Part shown: piece after piece, positions 1 to 5,601 of the stretch | Layout: each line of letters begins with the position of its first letter | Position numbering within the stretch: position 1 is the stretch's first letter | Source: an uncultured Pseudomonadota bacterium | GTDB taxonomy: Bacteria; Lernaellota; Lernaellaia; Lernaellales; Lernaellaceae | Direction of reading: 5' to 3' | Assembly: GCA_937967875.1 (NCBI GenBank) | Contig: CALBTQ010000421.1 | Span: 1-7,541, forward strand | DNA: 7,541 bases | Position numbers and translations under genes: made by a program | The notes under the pieces: generated by a model | What the model saw: the letters and a program-made list of their open reading frames with translations, nothing else | Told to the model about the DNA's origin: nothing | The model's database searches: none

Positions 1-48
1 CGAGTTCGTATTCGGTGACTGGAGTTCAGACTTTTGCTCTTCCGATCT
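1..48. other. Illumina adapter remnant (index/read-2 side), not genomic
   Basis: Positions 15-48 match the 34-base Illumina read-2 adapter that starts GTGACTGGAGTTCAG and ends CTCTTCCGATCT, with only two mismatches (G to T at 32 and 34). Bases 1-14 fit the end of the P7 flow-cell arm (CGAGAT with one mismatch) followed by an 8-base index-like string, cgtattcg; that part is inference. Genomic sequence begins at about 49. The segment should be masked and carries no biology. Confidence 0.95.
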
Positions 49-109
49 GGAATAAGAAGTATTTACTATTTTTCCCTACGTTACCTTTGGTCAAAAAAGC
101 ATTTTTTAC

Positions 110-138
110 TTGACTTTGTCCATTTTTTTTGCGATAGA
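110..138 (+). promoter_or_regulatory. Weak sigma70-type promoter candidate, distal
   Basis: TTGACT (110-115) lies 17 bases upstream of GATAGA (133-138), a 3-of-6 match to the -10 consensus. The -35 box also forms one arm of GTCAA-N15-TTGAC (90-114). It is one of three -35-like boxes upstream of the porin and by itself is weak. Confidence 0.2.
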
Positions 139-191
139 AAAGCTAATATAAATAAGTGGTTAGATATGCCTGCTCATAGATTGCACGATCT

Positions 192-219
192 TTGACATCC
201 TAAGTTGGCGGAAAATATG
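192..219 (+). promoter_or_regulatory. Sigma70-type promoter candidate with consensus -35
   Basis: A perfect TTGACA (192-197) is followed after 16 bases by AATATG (214-219), a poor -10 (3 of 6). The presumed -10 lies inside the inverted repeat at 210-229, so a dimeric regulator bound there would block or modulate this promoter. This is inference from position only. Confidence 0.25.
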
Positions 220-229
220 GCGATTTTCC
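210..229. repeat. Inverted repeat GGAAAAT-N6-ATTTTCC
   Basis: Seven-base arms (210-216 and 223-229) are perfect reverse complements around the 6-base centre ATGGCG. The 20-base size and the location, just downstream of a TTGACA box and upstream of the main promoter candidate, are typical of an operator for a dimeric regulator. No T run follows, so it does not look like a terminator. A further GGGAAAAT occurs at 319-326. Confidence 0.4.
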
Positions 230-266
230 CGTGTTAGCATTCCGGTAGCAAAGTGTTAGTAATCCC

Positions 267-295
267 TTGACTTCCGGGTTCAGGGGCGCTATAGG
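267..295 (+). promoter_or_regulatory. Main sigma70-type promoter candidate for the porin gene
   Basis: TTGACT (267-272, 5 of 6) is separated by exactly 17 bases from TATAGG (290-295, 4 of 6), the best -35/-10 pair upstream of the porin. Transcription would start near 302 and leave an untranslated leader of roughly 258 bases. That is long for a bacterial mRNA and fits the structured elements seen between 398 and 552. Confidence 0.55.
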
Positions 296-397
296 ATGCA
301 ATAGCTTTTTACCATCGAGGGAAAATACCATCCGTGCAGGGGCGACAGCTCTATGCGACGGATATTTCTAAACTGTCGGCTCTTTGAAAAAATCAAA

Positions 398-415
398 TCG
401 AAAGGAGGCTTTCGA
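398..415 (+). promoter_or_regulatory. Leader hairpin presenting a GGAGG motif
   Basis: TCGAAAG (398-404) and CTTTCGA (409-415) are perfect 7-bp arms closing a GAGG tetraloop, so a Shine-Dalgarno-like AAAGGAGG (401-408) sits partly in the loop. No start codon follows at a usable distance, so it is not the ribosome binding site of a gene. A GGA exposed in a small hairpin is the typical recognition form of CsrA/RsmA proteins; it could equally be a ribosome standby site. Function is inferred from shape only. Confidence 0.4.
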
Positions 416-545
416 GCAGAACGTTTTCTGAAGAAGTCGCAACACTCCTTCATGAAAAACCATCTGAGAGTCGAACAGGGTGGAAGGAGAACAACTTTAC
501 CGGGTTTGTAAGCAAACAATCGAAGATCAGGAATCAGATAACATT

Positions 546-552
546 AAGGAGG
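546..552 (+). promoter_or_regulatory. Strong ribosome binding site of the porin gene
   Basis: AAGGAGG lies 7 bases before the ATG at 560. This near-perfect anti-16S match suggests efficient translation, as expected for an abundant outer-membrane protein. The same AAGGAG core also occurs at 402-407 and 484-489, and a complementary CTCCTT lies at 445-450. Confidence 0.85.
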
Positions 553-559
553 ATTTCAC

Positions 560-1789
560 ATGAAACGTAACTTAATGATCCTCGCGCTCGTTGTGGCGAT
601 GATGGCGATTTCGGCTCCGCTGTTCGCCGCCGACGAAGCGGTGAAGGTCGGCGTCGGCTCGTTGAAGATCGGCGGTATTTTCCAGGCCGGCTTCAATTAC
701 TACGTCGGCGACGAGATGCTGGACACGGCGAATTATCAGGCCGTGGACCGTCCGGAAGACATGGAATTCATCGTGAAGCGCGCCCGCTTGCTGCTCATGG
801 GCGACGTGATCGAAGACCGCATCACCTACTTTTCTCAGTTGGAACTCGCGCAGGACAGCTCCACCTATATCGGCGACATCCTGCTCGACATGAAGTTGGG
901 CTTCCACTACATTCCGTACACCGGCATTTACGTCGGCCGTTTCATGCCCAACTTCACGATCTTCGCCCCGAAGAGCGCCGCGAAGCTGATGCTCATTGAC
1001 TATCCGTTGGTCAATGCGATCGCCCCGGCCGCCCGCCAGACCGGTATCGACTTTGGCGTGGTGACTCCGTACTTGGACGCCGACCTGGGCGTGTTCAACG
1101 GCCGCGCGTTCTTCCCGCCGATCGTTGCTCCCAACGGCAATGCGCCGATGGGCAACCAGACCTGGCAGGATGAGAACACCGCGAAAGACATCTATTTCAA
1201 CCTGATCGGCAAGCCGCCGGTTGAAGGCCTGACCATCCACGCCGGTCTGTGGTATGGCATGCCGCTGGACAACTTCGAAAACGACGAAGGCGAACTGATC
1301 GCCCACAACGCGTCGGTGATGATGATCGACGCGGGCGTGCAGTACCTGGCTCCGTTCGGCCTGACGTTCATCGGCGAGTTGATGTACGCCACCTACGATT
1401 GGGACAGCGCCGACCCGGCCACCAACTTCGAAGACGATCGTGACGACGACAGCTACTCGGTGACCTCGATGGCTTACTACGTCATGGCCGGCTACAACTT
1501 CGGCCCGATGTTCGAAGTGCCGGTTGAGCTCCTGGTTCGCTACGACGCGTTGAACCCGGACACCGAAGACGACGAGACCACCCCGTATCACGCTGCCAGC
1601 GAGCAGGACGGCCTGACCAACATCACCGTCGGCGTGAACTACTACATCAAAAAGCAGTATGCGATGCTGAGCCTCAACTACATCAACCACGGCGAAGAGC
1701 TGGAAGATGTGGGCAACAAGGCCGGCGACGACACGCAGGACGGCTACAGCAACGACGAAATCAAATTGCAGGCGCAGATCGCCTTCTAA
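560..1789 (+). CDS. Outer-membrane beta-barrel porin, OprO/OprP (phosphate-selective porin)-like
   Basis: The 409-residue product should form a beta-barrel channel in the outer membrane for small solutes. Residues 1-23 are a Sec signal peptide: KR near the N-terminus, a hydrophobic core (L5-A19), and signal peptidase I cleavage after LFA-23 or the next Ala. The mature part consists of alternating aromatic/hydrophobic strands with polar turns and ends QAQIAF; the terminal Phe is the usual BAM recognition residue of barrel proteins. Segments such as RARLLLMGDVIEDRITYFSQ (75-94), RYDALNP (327-333) and TVGVNYYI (356-363) resemble the OprO/OprP family, which uses a 16-strand barrel. Predicted loops are strikingly acidic (290-297, 334-340, 389-394), unlike the basic arginine/lysine ladder of true phosphate channels, so anion selectivity should not be assumed. 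It has its own promoter, strong ribosome binding site and terminator. The barrel assignment is confident; family and substrate are less so. Confidence 0.8.
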   Translation: MKRNLMILALVVAMMAISAPLFAADEAVKVGVGSLKIGGIFQAGFNYYVGDEMLDTANYQAVDRPEDMEFIVKRARLLLMGDVIEDRITYFSQLELAQDSSTYIGDILLDMKLGFHYIPYTGIYVGRFMPNFTIFAPKSAAKLMLIDYPLVNAIAPAARQTGIDFGVVTPYLDADLGVFNGRAFFPPIVAPNGNAPMGNQTWQDENTAKDIYFNLIGKPPVEGLTIHAGLWYGMPLDNFENDEGELIAHNASVMMIDAGVQYLAPFGLTFIGELMYATYDWDSADPATNFEDDRDDDSYSVTSMAYYVMAGYNFGPMFEVPVELLVRYDALNPDTEDDETTPYHAASEQDGLTNITVGVNYYIKKQYAMLSLNYINHGEELEDVGNKAGDDTQDGYSNDEIKLQAQIAF

Positions 1790-1810
1790 GATTTCTCGCG
1801 AATAAGAAAC

Positions 1811-1849
1811 AAAACCCCGTGGGGCCAAGGCTCCGCGGGGTTTTTCTTT
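1811..1849 (+). terminator. Rho-independent terminator after the porin gene
   Basis: The arms 1815-1825 and 1830-1840 form an 11-bp GC-rich stem (two G-U pairs) around the short loop CAAG. The stem is preceded by AAAA and followed by TTTTTCTTT. It starts 21 bases after the porin stop codon and should separate porin transcription from alaS. Confidence 0.92.
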
Positions 1850-1860
1850 AGTCGCTCGAC

Positions 1861-1898
1861 GATGTTGCGCCCCTCGCCGCCTTGACAGGCGCAACGTC
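1861..1898. repeat. Inverted repeat spanning the alaS -35 region
   Basis: GATGTTGCGC (1861-1870) pairs with GCGCAACGTC (1889-1898) with a single T-G mismatch, and C1871/G1888 extends it to 11 pairs. The 16-base centre contains the TTGACA -35 box of the alaS promoter candidate. No T run follows, so it is not a normal terminator. It may be an operator; in E. coli the synthetase itself is known to bind a palindrome at the alaS promoter, but equivalence here is inference. Confidence 0.45.
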
Positions 1899-1910
1899 AG
1901 GCGCTAGGAA
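1882..1910 (+). promoter_or_regulatory. Promoter candidate for alaS
   Basis: A perfect TTGACA (1882-1887) is followed after 17 bases by TAGGAA (1905-1910), a poor -10 (3 of 6). It lies between the porin terminator and alaS, where a promoter is expected. Transcription would start near 1917, giving a leader of about 37 bases. The same TTG could be read as an in-frame start codon for a longer alaS product; a promoter role explains it better. Confidence 0.45.
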
Positions 1911-1940
1911 TAACCCCTTGAAATTCCGCTTGCTGGAGAC

Positions 1941-1945
1941 AGGAG
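1941..1945 (+). promoter_or_regulatory. Ribosome binding site deciding the alaS start
   Basis: AGGAG lies 8 bases before the ATG at 1954, with another GGAG at 1935-1938. This supports starting alaS at 1954 and not at the in-frame TTG at 1882, which has no such site and would add 24 residues outside the family's usual N-terminus. Confidence 0.75.
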
Positions 1946-1953
1946 ACAGCGCG

Positions 1954-4563
1954 ATGACCGGCAATGAAATCCGCCAGGCGTTTCTCGATTACTTTGCGAA
2001 TAACGGGCACAAGGTGCTGCCCAGTTCGCCGCTGGTGCCGCAGAAAGATCCCACGTTGTTGTTCACCAACGCGGGCATGGTGCAGTTCAAGAGCGTCTTT
2101 CTGGGCGAACAAGACATCGGCGCCCGCCGCGCCACCACCAGCCAGAAATGCCTGCGCGTGTCGGGCAAGCACAACGACTTCGAAAACGTCGGGCGCACCG
2201 CGCGCCATCACACGTTCTTCGAGATGCTGGGCAATTTCAGCTTCGGCGACTACTTCAAACGCGACGCCATCCGCTTCGGCTGGGAGTTGCTGACCGAAGT
2301 CTACAAGCTCGACACCGCCAAGCTGTGGGTTACCGTGTTTCGCGACGACGACGAAGCCGCCGCCCTGTGGCGCTCGGAAGTGGGCGTGGCGGCCGACCGG
2401 ATCGTCCGCCTCGGCGAAAAGGACAACTTCTGGTCGATGGGCGACACCGGTCCCTGCGGTCCGTGCAGCGAAATCCTATACGACCAGGGCCCGCAGTTCG
2501 AGGGGACGATCGACGACGGCGACCGCTACCTCGAGTTGTGGAACCTCGTATTCATGCAGTTCAACCGCGACGCGGCCGGCGTGATGACCCCGCTGCCGCG
2601 GCCGTCGATCGACACCGGCGCCGGGCTCGAACGGCTCACGGCGGTGATGCAGGGCAAGGACACCAACTTCGATTCGGACCTGTTCGCGGCCATTCACCGC
2701 GAAACCGAACGCCTGTCGGGCCTCGTCTACGGCAAGGATCCGGAGACGACCGTGAGCATGCGGGTCGTCGCCGACCACATCCGCGCGATCACCTTCCTCA
2801 TCGGCGACGGCGTGCTGCCTTCCAACGAGGGCCGCGGCTATGTGTTGCGGCGCATCATGCGGCGCGCGGCGCGCCACGGCGTGCTCATCGGCATGAAGGA
2901 ACCCTTCCTGTATCAGGTCAGCGGCGCGGTGATCGAAACGATGAAACACGCCTACCCCGAGTTGGTCGATCGCGCGGCGTACATCGCCAAGATCGTCAAG
3001 AACGAGGAAGCGCGCTTCCTGCGTACGCTGGAAAACGGCCTGAAGATGCTCAACGCCGAACTGGCCCGCAGCGCCGGCACGCTCGACGGCGAAGTGGCCT
3101 TCAAGCTCTACGACACCTACGGCTTCCCGCTGGATCTGACCGAGGACATCTGCCGCGATCGCGAGGTCACGGTCGATCAGGAAGGCTTTAAAAACGCAAT
3201 GGAGCGGCAACGGTCGCAAAGCCGCGCCGCCTGGGACGGCTCGGGCGCAGAGGAACTGAGCGCCGGCCACCGCGAGCTTTTGACCAAGGGCCTGACCACC
3301 GAGTTCGTCGGTTACGATCAGGGCAAGGTCGAGGCGGAGATCGTCGGCCTGCTCAAGGACGGCGCGTTGGTCGACAAGCTGGCCGCCGGCGAAACCGGCG
3401 AACTGGTCGTGGACGTTACGCCCTTTTACGCCGAAATGGGCGGCCAGTTGGGCGACCGGGGCAAGGTGCTGGCCGGCGACGCGCTGGTCGAGGTCACCGA
3501 CAGCAAGTACATCGGCGACGTGCTGGTCGGCCATCAGGTGAAGGTCGCCAAAGGCGCGTTGGTCGTCGGCCAACGCGTAACCATGGCGGTCGATCCGATC
3601 CGCCGCCGGCGCATCGAGCGCAACCACACCGCCACGCACCTGCTGCACAAAGCGCTGCGCGAGGTGCTGGGCGCCGACGCCAAGCAAGCCGGTTCGCTGG
3701 TCGCGCCCGAACGGTTACGCTTCGACTTCACGCACTATGCGGCGGTCACGCCCGATGAGTTGACCGCGATTGAAACGCGCGTCAACGAGCTGGTCATGGC
3801 CGACGAGCCGGTCGGCGCCAACCAGATGGCTTACGACGAAGCTATCGCCGCCGGGGCGATCGCGCTATTCGGCGAAAAATACGAGGCCGACGTGCGCATG
3901 ATCGCCATCGGCGACCAGACCAGCAAAGAGCTGTGCGGCGGCACCCACCTGACGCGCACCGGGCAGATCGGCCCGTTCGTCATCGTCTCGGAAGGCTCGG
4001 TCGCCGCCGGCGTGCGACGCATCGAAGCATTGACCGGCGACGGCGCGGTGGCGCATCTGCAGACCGAACGCGAGCGACTGCTCTCGACCGCCGAGTTGCT
4101 CAAAACGGCGCCGGCCGACATCGTCGAGCGCGCGGAAAAGCTGCTGGGCCAGCTCAAGCACGCCGAAAAGGAAATCGAGAAACTCAAAGACAAGCTGACC
4201 GGGCAGGCGGGCGATTCGATCCTCGATCAGGTCGTCGAGATCGACGGCACGAAGGTGCTGGCGACACAGGTGACGCTGGAAAACCCGAAGGAACTGCGCT
4301 CGATGGCCGTCACGCTGCGCGACAAGCTCGGTTCGGGCGTGGTCGTGCTGGGCACGGCGGCGGGCGGCAAGGCGATGCTGATCGTGCTGGTCAGCGACGA
4401 TCTGACCAAGCGCTACCACGCGGGCAAGATCGTCGGTCCGGCGGCGCAGGCGGTCGGCGGCGGCGGCGGCGGCAAGCCCGACATGGCGCAGGCCGGCGGC
4501 TCCGATCCGAGCAAGCTCGATCAGGCGTTGGCGGCGGCCCTGGAGACGATCAGGCAGATGTAG
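1954..4563 (+). CDS. alaS: Alanyl-tRNA synthetase
   Basis: This class II synthetase charges tRNA-Ala with alanine using ATP and clears mischarged Ser/Gly-tRNA-Ala in the cytoplasm. The 869-residue product (start at 1954) matches the usual length of about 875. In order: an N-terminal catalytic domain with HHTFFEMLGNFSFGDYF (85-101), GPCGPCSE (166-173) and class II motif 3 DTGAGLERL (220-228); the tRNA-recognition region; then the editing domain with zinc ligands HTATH (H558, H562) and CGGTH (C661, H665), all present. A coiled-coil-like linker (about 722-750) leads to the C-Ala domain with PDMAQAGGSDPSKLDQAL (842-859). That domain carries six consecutive Gly (835-840) encoded by perfect GGC repeats, where homologues have a broken Gly run. 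No frameshift or missing catalytic residue is visible. It is separated from the porin by a terminator, and its last 14 bases overlap the convergent HDOD gene. Confidence 0.98.
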   Translation: MTGNEIRQAFLDYFANNGHKVLPSSPLVPQKDPTLLFTNAGMVQFKSVFLGEQDIGARRATTSQKCLRVSGKHNDFENVGRTARHHTFFEMLGNFSFGDYFKRDAIRFGWELLTEVYKLDTAKLWVTVFRDDDEAAALWRSEVGVAADRIVRLGEKDNFWSMGDTGPCGPCSEILYDQGPQFEGTIDDGDRYLELWNLVFMQFNRDAAGVMTPLPRPSIDTGAGLERLTAVMQGKDTNFDSDLFAAIHRETERLSGLVYGKDPETTVSMRVVADHIRAITFLIGDGVLPSNEGRGYVLRRIMRRAARHGVLIGMKEPFLYQVSGAVIETMKHAYPELVDRAAYIAKIVKNEEARFLRTLENGLKMLNAELARSAGTLDGEVAFKLYDTYGFPLDLTEDICRDREVTVDQEGFKNAMERQRSQSRAAWDGSGAEELSAGHRELLTKGLTTEFVGYDQGKVEAEIVGLLKDGALVDKLAAGETGELVVDVTPFYAEMGGQLGDRGKVLAGDALVEVTDSKYIGDVLVGHQVKVAKGALVVGQRVTMAVDPIRRRRIERNHTATHLLHKALREVLGADAKQAGSLVAPERLRFDFTHYAAVTPDELTAIETRVNELVMADEPVGANQMAYDEAIAAGAIALFGEKYEADVRMIAIGDQTSKELCGGTHLTRTGQIGPFVIVSEGSVAAGVRRIEALTGDGAVAHLQTERERLLSTAELLKTAPADIVERAEKLLGQLKHAEKEIEKLKDKLTGQAGDSILDQVVEIDGTKVLATQVTLENPKELRSMAVTLRDKLGSGVVVLGTAAGGKAMLIVLVSDDLTKRYHAGKIVGPAAQAVGGGGGGKPDMAQAGGSDPSKLDQALAAALETIRQM

Positions 4564-5458
4564 AGTCGCTGTCCCCGGCGCTCTGGTTGATGGCTTTGGC
4601 CAAACGCTCCTCGTCGGCGCGCAGCTCGTCGAGCTTGGCGGACAACGTTTCGCGCGGCAGCAGAATGCCTTTTTCGTCCAACCACGCGACGTCCTCGGAG
4701 TCGTAGAACGAATCGATCGTTACCGGCGGCTCTTCCTTCATCGATCCGTAACCGAGCATGAAAGCCAGTTGGTTGGCGTAGTACAGCGCCGCCGCCAGCT
4801 TGCTGGGCGTGTTCCACGGCGTGTGGTGCTCGCGCACGGCGGTCACCTGGTCGGCCGGCAGCTTCCAGCGTTCCAGCAACAGCCCGCCGATGTCGGCGTG
4901 GGTCATCGAGAGCAGATCGCGCTCGGCCACGCAGGCGCTGACGTTGCGCTCGCGGATCGCGTCGACGATCATGAAAAATTCGCGCATGAAATACTGGTCG
5001 AGCACCACCTTGCCGATGTCGTGCAGCAAGCCGCACGTAAAATAACTGGCCTGCGACCGCGGGTCGGGGAACTGTTTGTACAGGTCGCGCGTGATGTAGC
5101 CGACCAGATAGGAGTGCGACCAGAACACCTGGCGGTCGAAGGTGCCGCGTCGCCCGGCCACTTCCAGCGTCGAAAACACGCTGGCCGACAGCGCGATGTT
5201 GCGCACTTCCTGAAAGCCCAGCAACACCACCGCCTGGCGGATCGACTCGATGCGCTTGGACACGCCGTACACCGGGCTGTTGGCCACCTTGAGCAGGTTG
5301 GCCGTCAGCGACTGGTCGGCGCTCATTTCGTCGATGACATCCTGCGCGCTGGCGTCGTTGCCCGAGGTCATTTCGATGATTTTTTGCAGCACCGTCGGCA
5401 AAGTCGGAAGATTGTCGATGCGTTTCAGCTTATTTTTAAAGGATTCTGCGAGATTCAA
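4550..5458 (-). CDS. HDOD-domain regulatory protein
   Basis: The 302-residue protein is built around an HDOD domain (about 12-235), a relative of HD-GYP/HD phosphohydrolases found in bacterial signalling proteins, often linked to two-component or cyclic-di-GMP networks. Visible hallmarks are LPTLPTVLQKI (17-27), ADQSLTANLLKVANSPVYG (47-65), QAVVLLGFQEVRNIAL (75-90), LLHDIGK with H146/D147, THADIGGLLLERWKLP (186-201) and HH at 211-212. The HD dyad survives, but there is no GYP motif, and the position I align to the last metal-binding Asp seems to be N229 (YANQ), so phosphodiesterase activity is doubtful. A less conserved, charged tail (about 240-302) follows. There is no receiver domain, signal peptide or membrane segment, so it is cytosolic. 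The start is TTG at 5458, supported by a G-rich ribosome site. It converges with alaS and is divergent from the RecD2 gene. Its partner and target cannot be told from sequence. Confidence 0.93.
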   Translation of the reverse strand: MNLAESFKNKLKRIDNLPTLPTVLQKIIEMTSGNDASAQDVIDEMSADQSLTANLLKVANSPVYGVSKRIESIRQAVVLLGFQEVRNIALSASVFSTLEVAGRRGTFDRQVFWSHSYLVGYITRDLYKQFPDPRSQASYFTCGLLHDIGKVVLDQYFMREFFMIVDAIRERNVSACVAERDLLSMTHADIGGLLLERWKLPADQVTAVREHHTPWNTPSKLAAALYYANQLAFMLGYGSMKEEPPVTIDSFYDSEDVAWLDEKGILLPRETLSAKLDELRADEERLAKAINQSAGDSDSTSA

Positions 5459-5464
5459 CAGGTG

Positions 5465-5475
5465 CCCCCTTCCTC
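5465..5475 (-). promoter_or_regulatory. Ribosome binding site supporting a TTG start
   Basis: On the minus strand GAGGAAGGGGG ends 6 bases before the TTG at 5458-5456. No ATG or GTG nearby gives a better fit, and the HDOD family's conserved N-terminal segment begins about a dozen residues inside, so TTG initiation is the best reading. Confidence 0.6.
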
Positions 5476-5513
5476 GCGGTTAGCAATCGTCGTGCGGTCT
5501 CGTCAACAGAGGC

Positions 5514-5575
5514 TCGACGTCGTTGGGAAGTACAGGATATACTCTCAGCGAATTTTGCCAATCCTTTTCTATAAT
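5514..5575 (+). promoter_or_regulatory. Promoter candidates for the RecD2 gene
   Basis: Two -10 boxes are visible. TATACT (5538-5543, 5 of 6) has TCGACG (5514-5519, 4 of 6) 18 bases upstream. A perfect TATAAT (5570-5575) has no -35 box at normal spacing and no extended TG. Either could start transcription ahead of the ATG at 5602. The ribosome binding site is weak (AAAGG at 5586-5590, GGCGG at 5589-5593), suggesting low expression, as expected for a repair helicase. Confidence 0.3.
5534..5561 (-). promoter_or_regulatory. Promoter candidate for the HDOD gene
   Basis: On the minus strand TTGGCA (5561-5556, 5 of 6) is followed after 16 bases by TATCCT (5539-5534, 4 of 6). Transcription would start near 5527, leaving a leader of about 70 bases. 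It lies in the 143-bp divergent region and overlaps the plus-strand promoter candidates for the RecD2 gene, so the two may compete. Confidence 0.35.
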
Positions 5576-5601
5576 TTTTTTCGTCAAAGGCGGCTTGATC
5601 G

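Larger units (their letters stand above)
49..559. other. Gene-free upstream and leader region of the porin
   Basis: This 511-base stretch is clearly AT-richer than the rest of the window and holds no convincing gene. The 76-codon open frame on the minus strand (289-519) has no recognisable family, and a 19-codon frame at 452-511 (+) has no ribosome binding site. It does hold three TTGAC(A/T) boxes (110, 192, 267), an inverted repeat at 210-229, a small hairpin at 398-415 and the porin ribosome binding site. An 8-base direct repeat CAGGGGCG occurs at 281-288 and 337-344. The A/T-rich palindrome around 90-114 followed by a T run (123-130) could be the end of an upstream transcript, but it is weak. 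Confidence 0.6.

Noticed and set aside
452..511. 19-codon frame in the porin leader (MKNHLRVEQGGRRTTLPGL)
   Set aside because: It starts with ATG, but CTCCTTC in front of it is the reverse of a ribosome site, and the peptide shows no repeat of a regulatory amino acid as in attenuation leaders.
289..519. 76-codon frame on the minus strand upstream of the porin
   Set aside because: No family resemblance, and it lies across the best plus-strand promoter and leader; most likely a chance frame.
572..1894. Open frame of 440 codons antisense to the porin
   Set aside because: It mirrors the porin coding sequence, has low-complexity His/Arg/Val-rich composition and no recognisable domain. In GC-rich genes the opposite strand is often open because stop codons are rare; the sense frame has a signal peptide, ribosome site and barrel features.
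1882..1953. Longer alaS starting at the TTG at 1882
   Set aside because: It adds 24 residues not expected in the family, lacks a ribosome site, and its start coincides with a perfect TTGACA box. The ATG at 1954 has AGGAG 8 bases upstream.
4456..4473. Six perfect GGC repeats in alaS as a possible phase-variable repeat
   Set aside because: It encodes a Gly run at a place where alanyl-tRNA synthetases are normally Gly-rich, and a trinucleotide unit would not switch the reading frame.
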